Of a DNA stretch of 64,000 nt, positions 36,077 to 44,650 are shown one piece after another. This DNA is from JADJEI01 sp035328465 (lineage in GTDB: Bacteria > Bacteroidota > Ignavibacteria > Ignavibacteriales > Ignavibacteriaceae). Numbering within the stretch: the stretch's first letter is position 1; each line of letters starts with the position of its first letter. Under the pieces are notes generated by a model. The model was not told where the DNA came from. It saw nothing but the letters and a program-made list of their open reading frames with translations, and made no database searches. Made by a program: the position numbers and the translations under genes. The DNA is taken from assembly GCA_035328465.1 (NCBI GenBank), contig DAOLIQ010000007.1:12339-76338 (forward strand). The letters run 5' to 3'.

Positions 36077-38653
36077 ATGTTTCAGCTTAAAAAATTATGC
36101 TTTTATATTCTATTCACATTTTTGTTTCACTCCCCTTCCTTCCCGCAGGTTTTTAATATAGATGATTACATTCAATTCCTCGAGCAGCATCAGAATATGA
36201 GCACTGAGGAGCTGCTTCAAATGCATCCTGCAGGCGCTTTCACAGATAAGATTAACTCAGATTACAACACTGCAGTTTATTTCGATTCAATTGATGCTGT
36301 TTACAATCTTACAGACTATGAAAAATCTTTAATTGCTGATCATGGTTTTATGGTGAGTGAAAGACTGAAAAAAATTTCTTTTGGAGAAGCAATGCTCGAA
36401 ATCTTTAATGCTGATTTGCCTGTATTTGTTTCAACTGATGCCATACTGCATGCAATGCACATTTCGTATGATAGAATTTTACGTGAAGTTGAAATAGGAC
36501 TTTTAAAATCAAAATTAATCGAACTGCTGAATTCTTTACATAGTTCGATGCTGCAATTGCATTCTATTTACAGCAGTGATCCGGAAATGTTAACTATGCT
36601 TAAAGACGTTGATATTTATTTAACTGTGCCGCTATTACTACTCGAAGAAAATGTCTCGCCTTATTATCCAGCTAACTCAAGTATAATTGATACAGTACTT
36701 ACCTTGATTGCTGAAGAGCAGCCATCGACCACTAAACTTTTTTCCTTTAATTGCAGAACATTCGATTGGAGTCAATTCAAACCTCGAGGGCATTATGTCC
36801 TTGACCCCATTACCGGAATCAGTCTTGAAGGTTATTTTAGAGCAATGATGTGGTTAGGGAGAATTCAATTGTACTTAATGAAACCAAACACATACACGGT
36901 CGGATGCGATGATCAGACTTTTAAAGATATACAAAGACAAGCGATTGATTCTTTCCTTATTGATGAGCTGTTAGATATTGCCGGAACCAGTACTATTTAT
37001 GAAAAAATTGAAAGTACTCTGAAATTTTTTATCGGTGAATCTGACAATGTAACACTTGATCATTTAGACTATCTCAAAGAAGCAATCTCCTTGAATAACG
37101 CAAGTGAACTTCTTGATAGTTTAAAGATGGTAGAGTTCCAAGACACACTTGAACAGCAGTCATTCGCTTATCAGCTGATACTCTCTGAAATACTTTACAG
37201 CCCTTTAGATAGTGCAGGGATTTCAGGATTATCCTCTTTCTTATTATTTGGTCAAAGATTTGTTATTGATTCGTACGTTACCGGCTCAGTTGTATTTGAT
37301 AAAATTAGTTATTATGGCGAAAAAATTTGCAGACTTTATCCATCAACACTTGATGTTTTGTTTTCACTCGGAAATAACGCAGCTATTCAACTGCTTATTG
37401 ATGAGCTGAATGCATTTCATTATTCCACCAACCTTGCAGCGTTAAGGTATTTGATTGATCACTATGACACTGAATTTTGGGAAAGTTCACTTTATAATTA
37501 CTGGTTAAATTCAATTCGTATTTTAAATCCGCCTGAAGATAGAACCAATTTACCTGAATTTATGAAAACTGCAGCCTTTTGGCAGGAAAAATTGAATACC
37601 CAGTTGGCATCGTGGACTCAATTAAGACACGATAATTTACTTTATGCAAAGCAATCCTATACTGGTGGAACTCTCTGTTCATATCCATACAGTTTTGTTG
37701 AACCATTCCCCGAAATCTATAATAATATTTCCACTTACTGTCAGGAGGCGTATTCATTCTTTAATAACTTGGATATTAGTGATGAATACAAATATTCTAT
37801 TTTAGATTACTACACATACTTCAAACAAACATCAGATACATTGAATTTTATTTCACAAAAAGAATTAAACGGTGAAGCACTTAATTCTCAAGAGGCACTC
37901 TTCCTTAAGAAAATGATCTATTCCACACCCGCATCTTATGGTGACACTCTGGATGGCTGGTATCCGAAGCTTTTTTATCGAGACTATGAGTATGCAAGTC
38001 ACGAAGGATTAATGGAAAGCGATCATCTCGCTGCCGATATTCATACCACCCCCACCGATTGCTTCGGTGGAAATTTGGGCGCTATTTCTCATGTCGGAAC
38101 TGGTAATATAAATCTTGGTGTATTCATAACTCCAAATCATTTAGGAGAATTAACTGCTTTCGTAGGTCCGGTTAATAGTTACTACGAATATAGAACCATG
38201 AATTTTCTTCGCCTTACTGATGATGAATGGGCATCGACTTATTTACAATCTGCATCAAGACCGGAGTGGGTGAATATTTATTTGGCAGATTCAACTGGTG
38301 AATCGCGCGGGGACGGAACATCACTTATAACAAATGTAGAGAGAGATACAAATCCTAATATTCCTCAATCAGAAATATTGCTCGGAAATTACCCTAACCC
38401 TTTCAATCCATATACAATTATTAATTTTTCAATTCCATTTGAATTTACAAACTCCCCCGTTGAATTAAATATATTTGATATCAACGGCAGTTTGGTCAAA
38501 ACACTATTGCACGATAATCTTGCAGCAGGAAATTATTTAGTAAAATGGTTCAGTGATAATAACAATGGAGTTCAGGTTAGCAGCGGCGTATATTTCTATT
38601 CTTTGCAAGTCGGAAGTAAACGTGTAACAAATAAGATGACATTGTTAAAATAA
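36077..38653 (+). CDS. DUF3160 secreted protein with T9SS sorting domain
   Basis: An 858-residue protein with a signal peptide (about 1-23, HSPSFPQ). The bulk (about 60-740) matches DUF3160, with the tell-tale VFVSTDAILHAMHISYDRIL near residue 120 and the late HTTPTDCFGG and YYEYRTMNFLRLTDDEWAS segments. The function of DUF3160 is not established. The C-terminal T9SS type A domain (about 772-858, LLGNYPNPFNPYTIINFSIP ... SGVYFYSLQVGSKRVTNKMTLLK) marks it for the cell surface. A good AAGGTGAG Shine-Dalgarno precedes the ATG. Single gene closed by a long hairpin terminator. Confidence 0.85.
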   Translation: MFQLKKLCFYILFTFLFHSPSFPQVFNIDDYIQFLEQHQNMSTEELLQMHPAGAFTDKINSDYNTAVYFDSIDAVYNLTDYEKSLIADHGFMVSERLKKISFGEAMLEIFNADLPVFVSTDAILHAMHISYDRILREVEIGLLKSKLIELLNSLHSSMLQLHSIYSSDPEMLTMLKDVDIYLTVPLLLLEENVSPYYPANSSIIDTVLTLIAEEQPSTTKLFSFNCRTFDWSQFKPRGHYVLDPITGISLEGYFRAMMWLGRIQLYLMKPNTYTVGCDDQTFKDIQRQAIDSFLIDELLDIAGTSTIYEKIESTLKFFIGESDNVTLDHLDYLKEAISLNNASELLDSLKMVEFQDTLEQQSFAYQLILSEILYSPLDSAGISGLSSFLLFGQRFVIDSYVTGSVVFDKISYYGEKICRLYPSTLDVLFSLGNNAAIQLLIDELNAFHYSTNLAALRYLIDHYDTEFWESSLYNYWLNSIRILNPPEDRTNLPEFMKTAAFWQEKLNTQLASWTQLRHDNLLYAKQSYTGGTLCSYPYSFVEPFPEIYNNISTYCQEAYSFFNNLDISDEYKYSILDYYTYFKQTSDTLNFISQKELNGEALNSQEALFLKKMIYSTPASYGDTLDGWYPKLFYRDYEYASHEGLMESDHLAADIHTTPTDCFGGNLGAISHVGTGNINLGVFITPNHLGELTAFVGPVNSYYEYRTMNFLRLTDDEWASTYLQSASRPEWVNIYLADSTGESRGDGTSLITNVERDTNPNIPQSEILLGNYPNPFNPYTIINFSIPFEFTNSPVELNIFDINGSLVKTLLHDNLAAGNYLVKWFSDNNNGVQVSSGVYFYSLQVGSKRVTNKMTLLK

Positions 38654-38666
38654 TTATTAATTTAAT

Positions 38667-38750
38667 AAGAGGCTTCATCAAAATTTATTTGCTTTCTTAT
38701 TCTTGTGATAAGAAGATCCTCCTACAAATAAGTTTTTGAAGCCTCTTTTT
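38667..38750 (+). terminator. Long hairpin terminator
   Basis: AAGAGGCTTCA (38667-38677) pairs with TGAAGCCTCTT (38737-38747), followed by a T run. The interior can extend the stem: ATTTATTTG-type sequence pairs with CAAATAAGT-type sequence, with an inner CTTAT/ATAAG hairpin, giving one long imperfect stem of about 80 bases. Confidence 0.8.
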
Positions 38751-38812
38751 TATCCTCTTCATAACCTATTTATCCCTTATTTTAGTAATAAACATTTAAG
38801 AATTTTGGCGGA

Positions 38813-40495
38813 ATGATGAAAACAATTTTTCTAATAATAATTACTTTAAGTTTAATTAGCTGCTCACAATCTCAGGATACGAGCACATCGCCTGAAAAAA
38901 AGGATTCAAAAATGATTCAAGATAGAATTGCTCAGTTCATACCTGTAGATATAAAATATGACACCACCCTGCTTACAGATAAAGACAAAATAGTCTTGAA
39001 AAAGCTTTACTTAGCCTCAAAAATAATGGATGATATTTTTCTGAATCAGGTTTATTCAAAAAATGAAGAGATAAAAAATAAACTGCGCTCATCTGATAAT
39101 ATTCCTTCACAACTTCAACTTGAATATTTCAATATGATGGCAGGACCATTTGACCGTCTTGAAAATGATGAACCGTTTATTGGTAATGAACCAAAACCAC
39201 TCGGCGCAAATTTTTATCCTGAAGATATGATTCGCGAAGAATTTACTGGCTGGATTAAAAATCATCCCGAAGATGAAAAATATTTTACCTCCGAGTTTAC
39301 TGTAATAAGAAGAAGCGGCGAAAAATTAATTGCAATTCCTTATAGTGAATATTATAAAGATAAATTAACTGAAGCTGCAAATCTTTTACGAGAAGCCGCC
39401 GACCAATGTAACAATGAATCGCTAAAAAATTATTTAAACTTGCGTGCAAAAGCTTTTGAAACGAATGATTACTTTGAAAGTGACTTAGCATGGATGGATG
39501 TAAAAGATAATTTAATCGAAGTCGTAATCGGTCCATACGAAGTTTATGAAGATGGCCTATTTAATTATAAAGCTTCGTTCGAAAGTTTTTTAACTTTAAA
39601 AGATTCTGCTGAAAGTAAAAAACTTGAAATTTTTGGAAAGTACTTGAATGAGATGGAACGAAACCTTCCGCTCGAAGAAAAATATAAAAATTTTTCGCGT
39701 GGTAGCGAATCACCAATTGTTGTTGTAAATCAAGTTTATAATGCAGGTGATTCAAAAGCCGGTGTGCAAACTCTTGCATTCAATCTTCCAAACGATGAAA
39801 GAGTCCGAAACGTAAAAGGTTCAAAAAAAGTTATGCTGAAAAATATTCACGAAGCAAAATTTGAAAAACTGCTTCTGCCAATTGCAGAATTAGTTTTAGA
39901 TAAATCACAGTTGAAGTTTGTTACTTTCGATGCGTTTTTCAATCATACACTGATGCACGAAATGTCGCACGGAATTGGACCCGGCTTTATCGAAGTCAAT
40001 GGAGTGAAAACTGAAGTTAAAAAAGAATTAAAAGAAACCTATTCCACATTGGAAGAATGCAAAGCAGATATTCTTGGAATGTTCAACAACATTTTTATGA
40101 TAAATCAAAAAATCTATCCAACGGAATTTGAGCAGCAGCTTTGGGTTACTTTTCTTGCAGGCGTATTTCGTTCAGTAAGATTTGGAATTGGCGAAGCACA
40201 TGGCGGCGGAAATGCAATTATCTTCAATTACTTACTCGAAAAAAATGCTTATCAGTTTGATGAAGCAAATAAAACTGTAAAAGTAAATTTCGAAACTATT
40301 TATTCATCACTCGAAGAGTTGGCTAATATAGTTTTAACAATTCAAGCTGCAGGCGATTATCAACAAGCGAAGCAATTTATTGAAAGATATGCAGTCAATT
40401 CTGATGTGATAAATACTCTGCGCGAAAAGATTTCACATTTACCGATTGATATTCGCCCCGTATTTCAAATTGACTATGAGCAACATAAAAATTAA
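38813..40495 (+). CDS. Dipeptidyl-peptidase III-like (M49) lipoprotein
   Basis: A 560-residue zinc peptidase. A lipoprotein signal (MMKTIFLIIITLSLISC, lipid-bearing Cys17) places it on a membrane surface. The zinc motif is HEMSH (382-386), followed by EECKAD (414-419), the M49 second motif. Most DPP III enzymes have the hexapeptide HEXXGH. The pentapeptide HExxH form with EECxA(D/E) is known from a subgroup including the Caldithrix abyssi enzyme, whose length of roughly 560 residues also fits. It would release dipeptides from oligopeptides. A lipoprotein OB-fold gene follows after 73 bp. Confidence 0.82.
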   Translation: MMKTIFLIIITLSLISCSQSQDTSTSPEKKDSKMIQDRIAQFIPVDIKYDTTLLTDKDKIVLKKLYLASKIMDDIFLNQVYSKNEEIKNKLRSSDNIPSQLQLEYFNMMAGPFDRLENDEPFIGNEPKPLGANFYPEDMIREEFTGWIKNHPEDEKYFTSEFTVIRRSGEKLIAIPYSEYYKDKLTEAANLLREAADQCNNESLKNYLNLRAKAFETNDYFESDLAWMDVKDNLIEVVIGPYEVYEDGLFNYKASFESFLTLKDSAESKKLEIFGKYLNEMERNLPLEEKYKNFSRGSESPIVVVNQVYNAGDSKAGVQTLAFNLPNDERVRNVKGSKKVMLKNIHEAKFEKLLLPIAELVLDKSQLKFVTFDAFFNHTLMHEMSHGIGPGFIEVNGVKTEVKKELKETYSTLEECKADILGMFNNIFMINQKIYPTEFEQQLWVTFLAGVFRSVRFGIGEAHGGGNAIIFNYLLEKNAYQFDEANKTVKVNFETIYSSLEELANIVLTIQAAGDYQQAKQFIERYAVNSDVINTLREKISHLPIDIRPVFQIDYEQHKN

Positions 40496-40568
40496 TCTTA
40501 AACAAATGTCATTATAATTCTAAATGGATTACTATTTATTAATAAAACAAAAATCAAAAAGGGAAAAA

Positions 40569-41276
40569 ATGAAATATCAGTTAATAGTGTTAATAGCAAT
40601 TTCGTTAATAACATTTTCAGCATGCCAGGAAAAAGAAAATCCTGAAATGAAAGACAGTACACAAAACGTAAACGGAACCCATAAGGTTGAAGTTGTAGAT
40701 CACATGAACGCATCGAACTATACTTACATGCTAGTGAAAGAAGATGATAATGAATTCTGGATCGCCGCACCGCAAACTCCTGTAGAAAAAGGCGAAATAA
40801 TTTATTTCGAGAAAAGTATGGTGATGAAAAATTTTCACAGTGATGTTTTAGATAAAACATTCGAATCAATTTTATTTGTACAGGCTGTTTCAAAAACACC
40901 TTCAGATAATCAACAGCAGACTATGCAATCACCTCACTCTCAAGTTAGTTCTACCACAAAACTTCAAGTTGATTTTGAGCCGCTCTCTGATGGTTCGTCA
41001 GTAAAAAGTATTTACGAAAATAGTAAATCGCTTTCCGGAAAAATGGTAAAAATCAAAGGTAAAGTTGCAAAAGTAAATAAGGGTATTATGAACCGAAACT
41101 GGATTCACATTCAGGACGGGACGGATTTTGAAGGCAATTATGATCTGATGGTAACAAGTAATGATCTTGCAAACGTGGGAGACATCATAATTGTTGAGGG
41201 GAAAGTCTCGGTAGATAAAGATTTTGGTGCCGGTTACATTTACAAAGTAATGATTGAAGACGCAGTTATAAAATAA
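40569..41276 (+). CDS. Lipoprotein with C-terminal OB-fold (NrfJ-like) domain
   Basis: A 235-residue lipoprotein. The signal MKYQLIVLIAISLITFSAC has a lipobox FSAC. The first half contains an OB-like segment (NYTYMLVKEDDNEFWIAAP, about 40-58) in the region that resembles the GW/NrfJ-type repeats, and the C-terminal 85 residues form a second OB-like strand set (GKMVKIKGKVAKVNKGIM, WIHIQDGT, GDIIIVEGKVSVDKDFG). The role is unknown. The frame opens at 40524, but an AGGGA Shine-Dalgarno and the signal peptide fix the start at 40569. A strong terminator follows. Confidence 0.78.
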   Translation: MKYQLIVLIAISLITFSACQEKENPEMKDSTQNVNGTHKVEVVDHMNASNYTYMLVKEDDNEFWIAAPQTPVEKGEIIYFEKSMVMKNFHSDVLDKTFESILFVQAVSKTPSDNQQQTMQSPHSQVSSTTKLQVDFEPLSDGSSVKSIYENSKSLSGKMVKIKGKVAKVNKGIMNRNWIHIQDGTDFEGNYDLMVTSNDLANVGDIIIVEGKVSVDKDFGAGYIYKVMIEDAVIK

Positions 41277-41291
41277 TTCTGTGGCATTTTT

Positions 41292-41325
41292 AAGATGACA
41301 TCTTTCAAAAGGATGTCATCTTTTT
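41292..41325 (+). terminator. Intrinsic terminator
   Basis: An 11-bp perfect stem (AAGATGACATC at 41292-41302, complement at 41312-41322), a 9-base loop and T run to 41325. It ends the OB-fold lipoprotein transcript and lies 10 bp from the stop of the convergent porin-like gene. Confidence 0.88.
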
Positions 41326-41334
41326 ATCTCCCCC

Positions 41335-42333
41335 TTAAAACTTGACTTGAAGATTGAGAGTAAGTCGTGCATCGTGTCCTTTATATTTTTTGGTCACAGG
41401 ATTTTTACTTACCAATAAATCTGTATTTACTCTAAGTTTAAATTTTTCATCAAGGATAAAATTTGCCCCGGTTAGAAACTGAATTGTATAGTCATCCCAA
41501 ACACTCGAATCGGGCTGATAATAAGAGATTAATACAATTGGCTGAATCGCTTGTATTATTTCGCCTGATGTCGGTAATAGAAAAGACGAAGAAATTTTTG
41601 CTCCAATAATATAAACTTCTTGATTTTCATTTTTTTTAATCCTCTTAATTCCTTCATTGGGGTCCTGTGCCAATAGTAATTCTCCATCAAAAGATAAATC
41701 AGAAAAATCAAGACTGGAAGCGAGCATTGCGGCATGGGTAGTAATCGAATACTGCCCGGGTGTTTTAAGAAGAAAATAATTTCCGGTAATTGATAGATTA
41801 TCCACCACCCTCGTCAAACGGGCTGTAAAGCCTGACTCTTCCCCATCATCTCTAAAAACAAAAAGATAATACGAATATGGAAAATCAGGATCGGCTTTGG
41901 AATATTTATAATATGCCTGGATACCGATTGCTCTATCCCCATAACCAATTCGATTTAATTTTTGTGTTAAATAACTACGTCCAATTGTTGATAGGTTTTC
42001 TATATTTTCAATATTCTCAGCACCAAAAGGTTTTTTAATATTACCAAATTGAAATTTTAAGTGCTGAAAATAGTCTAAGTTAATTGAGACTTCTCTTATT
42101 TGAACAGTCAGGTCACGAGAACTTGCCCGAAGATCAATTCTTGTATCAATATGATTATTTAAATTATATTCGAACAAAAGCTTCGCTGCGAAGGATGTTT
42201 GTTGTGTATAATCAATTTCATTATTCATCGCGACGTAGGAATAACCGACAGAAGCAAATCCTGAAAACCTGTATTGTGCAAGCAGTTCAATATTTAAAAG
42301 TAAAATGAGACAAATAAAATATTTACTGTTCAT
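41335..42333 (-). CDS. Porin-like outer membrane beta-barrel protein
   Basis: A 332-residue protein with a signal peptide (about 1-19, ending LLAQ), alternating amphipathic beta-strands throughout and a C-terminal Phe (LNLQVKF), as expected for an outer membrane barrel recognised by BamA. Segments such as LKFQFGNIKKPFGAENIENI and YGDRAIGIQAYYKYSKAD resemble phosphate-selective porins (OprO/OprP), where such loops follow the plug-side strands. Substrate is unknown. It stands alone on the minus strand, with 125 bp to the upstream HD gene. Confidence 0.72.
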   Translation of the reverse strand: MNSKYFICLILLLNIELLAQYRFSGFASVGYSYVAMNNEIDYTQQTSFAAKLLFEYNLNNHIDTRIDLRASSRDLTVQIREVSINLDYFQHLKFQFGNIKKPFGAENIENIENLSTIGRSYLTQKLNRIGYGDRAIGIQAYYKYSKADPDFPYSYYLFVFRDDGEESGFTARLTRVVDNLSITGNYFLLKTPGQYSITTHAAMLASSLDFSDLSFDGELLLAQDPNEGIKRIKKNENQEVYIIGAKISSSFLLPTSGEIIQAIQPIVLISYYQPDSSVWDDYTIQFLTGANFILDEKFKLRVNTDLLVSKNPVTKKYKGHDARLTLNLQVKF

Positions 42334-42458
42334 TATTAGAATTGAATGATTGTTGGAATTTTCTATGCAGCAAAATACTGATTATTCATTAAATCATTCA
42401 ATAAAATAACTTAGTTAATTAGTTTCAGAGAATTGATGATTGGGGAAATAAAAACTGA

Positions 42459-43061
42459 CTAAAGAAAATGGCTCAATGATTTTTCAAGTGATTTAAGATT
42501 TTCAGCTTTTTGAAATCCATACTCTCTCTTAGCGTAATCGGTGAAATAGTGATGAGCATTTAGAAAGTCAATGTTTTTTCGAATCCATTCTATTTCTGAA
42601 AACTCACATTTATCTTTTAGTGTTATTTCATTTCGAAGTAATTCACTTTTATGATAAAATTCCTTCGTACCCAAATGGTGAAGGTCAGCATCGCATAGAA
42701 TTTCACTAATTGTATTTGTGGGACTTTGCGGAATTTTTGTAGCCATTATACAATTGACAATACGATTAATTCTTACGGCAGGTAAATGGAAATCTTCCAA
42801 AAAACATTTAACTTTTTGAGCGCTAATTTCCTCGTGACCAATACAAGATTCAAAATGACCGATATCATGAAACCATGCAGCTATCACAAGTTCTTCGTAT
42901 TCAGAACTGCTAATATTCATCGACAAAGCAATTTCGATAGAAGTTTGAACCACATCAAGTGTATGATCAAGATTATGATATAAATTAATATCCTGGGGAT
43001 TAATTTGAAATTCACCGATGATAAATTCTTTTGCAGAATTAATTAAATTGTTTGTTTCCAT
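42459..43061 (-). CDS. HD-domain metal-dependent phosphohydrolase
   Basis: A 200-residue HD-superfamily protein. YHNLDHTLDVVQTS (about 24-37) gives the first His, AAWFHDIGHFESC (about 62-74) the HD pair, GHEEISA the third His, and LCDADLHHLG (about 122-131) the last Asp. It resembles predicted metal-dependent HD phosphohydrolases (COG4339-type) rather than cyclic-di-GMP HD-GYP enzymes, since no GYP motif follows. The substrate is probably a nucleotide or phosphoester. It is monocistronic. Confidence 0.82.
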   Translation of the reverse strand: METNNLINSAKEFIIGEFQINPQDINLYHNLDHTLDVVQTSIEIALSMNISSSEYEELVIAAWFHDIGHFESCIGHEEISAQKVKCFLEDFHLPAVRINRIVNCIMATKIPQSPTNTISEILCDADLHHLGTKEFYHKSELLRNEITLKDKCEFSEIEWIRKNIDFLNAHHYFTDYAKREYGFQKAENLKSLEKSLSHFL

Positions 43062-43250
43062 TGTCTGAGTAAAAATGAGAATATCATCTTATTGAGAAAT
43101 AATTTTTTCATTTTAATGTTATTGAAATAATTGTTAGTTCACCGTGATAAAACTCACAGTAATATCAAACATGAAATCAAGTTATGGCGGATCGAGTAAA
43201 CGAGAAAAGTAATTGATGGAAGGTTGAGAATTATAAAAGTGGTTTCCGTA

Positions 43251-44456
43251 TTACCTGAATGGACAAAATGAAAAAGCTTTGACCGGGTTAGATTTTTCAT
43301 CTACCTCAAAGACAGATAATTGAACGTTGCCGTCTTTGTAGAGATCAATTTGCATAAAACCCGGCTGCGATGCAGCAAACATTGTTCGCTCTCCTTTTGA
43401 TAACTCAGTGTGATGTGAAGAAGTTCCAAACCCGCTTACAAGATAAATTGAATTATTAATTCCATTCAGTATTTGAAGCGAATGCTCATGCCCTGAGGCA
43501 TAAATAATATTTTGATGATTCTTTAATACATTTTCTATACTGAATATGTAATGTTGATATTCAGAGTTAGACATATCCTGATTAGAAATCCCCATCATTC
43601 TTGTTAATGGATAAATTGAACCTATTACAGGTAGGGGTATCCACAAATTCGAATTTATATTTAATAAGGGAAATACATGATCTTTCCAGCTAAAATATCC
43701 TCCGTGTGGTCCATAACTAATCAAGGGATGATGTGCAGCAATGATGACTAAATCATTGGCGTAGGCGGTCAGTAGTGAATCTAAAGATTTTACGATTTCA
43801 ATTTCCGAGTTACAATCACACCCTGCAGTTGGTTTTGTCCCTGAATGAAGCCACCACTGCGAATCAAGTACTATTATTTTAATCTTGCTGCCAACTTCAA
43901 CTACCGATGGGCCGGGGCAGCCATTCTCAGGTAAAAATCGAATCTGCGGAAAATATTTCGAGTCTATAAATGCCTGTTCATTTTTTACTCTATTCAAGCC
44001 CTCTTCGGTGCCTTGCGCCCAATCATGATTACCGGGAAGAAACACAGCGTTCACTTTGCTATTGATAATTAAATCGAGCTGCTGTTTAAATTTATTTTCG
44101 GCATTTAGTCTTTCCCCTTCCACAGGACCTGGCATACCGTAAGGATAAATATTATCTCCTAATGTTATAATGAAGGACTTTGCTTGTAGTTGAATTGCTT
44201 GTTTCTGCATTGCTAACAGCACAGGTTCCTGGTTGGTCAGCGAAGGATCACCAGCATCACCAATTAATAATATCCGGTTAATGATGAGACTATCACTCTC
44301 ATTTACTCCGCCAATTTTTTTTGCTTCAGCACTAATGTAATTACCCTGAATAGATTTATTTGTAGAATAAAAAATTACCAGGGTTGCGGCTGACAAAATT
44401 AAAAGGTATGTCAGTTTATTATGCAGGTTATATTTTTGAATTAAAGATTGCTTCAT
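43251..44456 (-). CDS. Calcineurin-like metallophosphoesterase
   Basis: A 401-residue phosphoesterase with one N-terminal TM/signal anchor (about 16-30). The five metallophosphoesterase motifs are present: LLIGDAGD, TLGDNIYPYGMP, LPGNHDWAQG, IIAAHHPLISYGPHGG and ASGHEHSLQI. GDNIYP and the PHGG ending are like purple acid phosphatase / TRAP-type enzymes. It is probably periplasmic. The substrate is unknown. It stands alone between intergenic stretches of about 190 bp. Confidence 0.87.
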   Translation of the reverse strand: MKQSLIQKYNLHNKLTYLLILSAATLVIFYSTNKSIQGNYISAEAKKIGGVNESDSLIINRILLIGDAGDPSLTNQEPVLLAMQKQAIQLQAKSFIITLGDNIYPYGMPGPVEGERLNAENKFKQQLDLIINSKVNAVFLPGNHDWAQGTEEGLNRVKNEQAFIDSKYFPQIRFLPENGCPGPSVVEVGSKIKIIVLDSQWWLHSGTKPTAGCDCNSEIEIVKSLDSLLTAYANDLVIIAAHHPLISYGPHGGYFSWKDHVFPLLNINSNLWIPLPVIGSIYPLTRMMGISNQDMSNSEYQHYIFSIENVLKNHQNIIYASGHEHSLQILNGINNSIYLVSGFGTSSHHTELSKGERTMFAASQPGFMQIDLYKDGNVQLSVFEVDEKSNPVKAFSFCPFR

Positions 44457-44580
44457 TAATAATCGGCTTTAACTTCAATTAATTTTACAAAAATATACAA
44501 ATCAAAAATTATTCTGGACTTATTACTCACTATTTGATAACCCTTTTTCAACTACAGTTTTAATTTAATCGTTGGAAATA

Positions 44581-44629
44581 AAAAAGGCAAACCATTAATT
44601 GTGTTAGTATAATTTAATAATTTGCCTTT
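44581..44629 (-). terminator. Intrinsic terminator of the malic enzyme gene
   Basis: Read on the minus strand, AAAGGCAAA (complement of 44621-44629) pairs with TTTGCCTTT (complement of 44583-44591), with an AT-rich inner stem and a T run beyond. It lies about 20 bp after the malic enzyme stop. Confidence 0.8.
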
Positions 44630-44650
44630 GAAACGGAGCTTATATAATTA

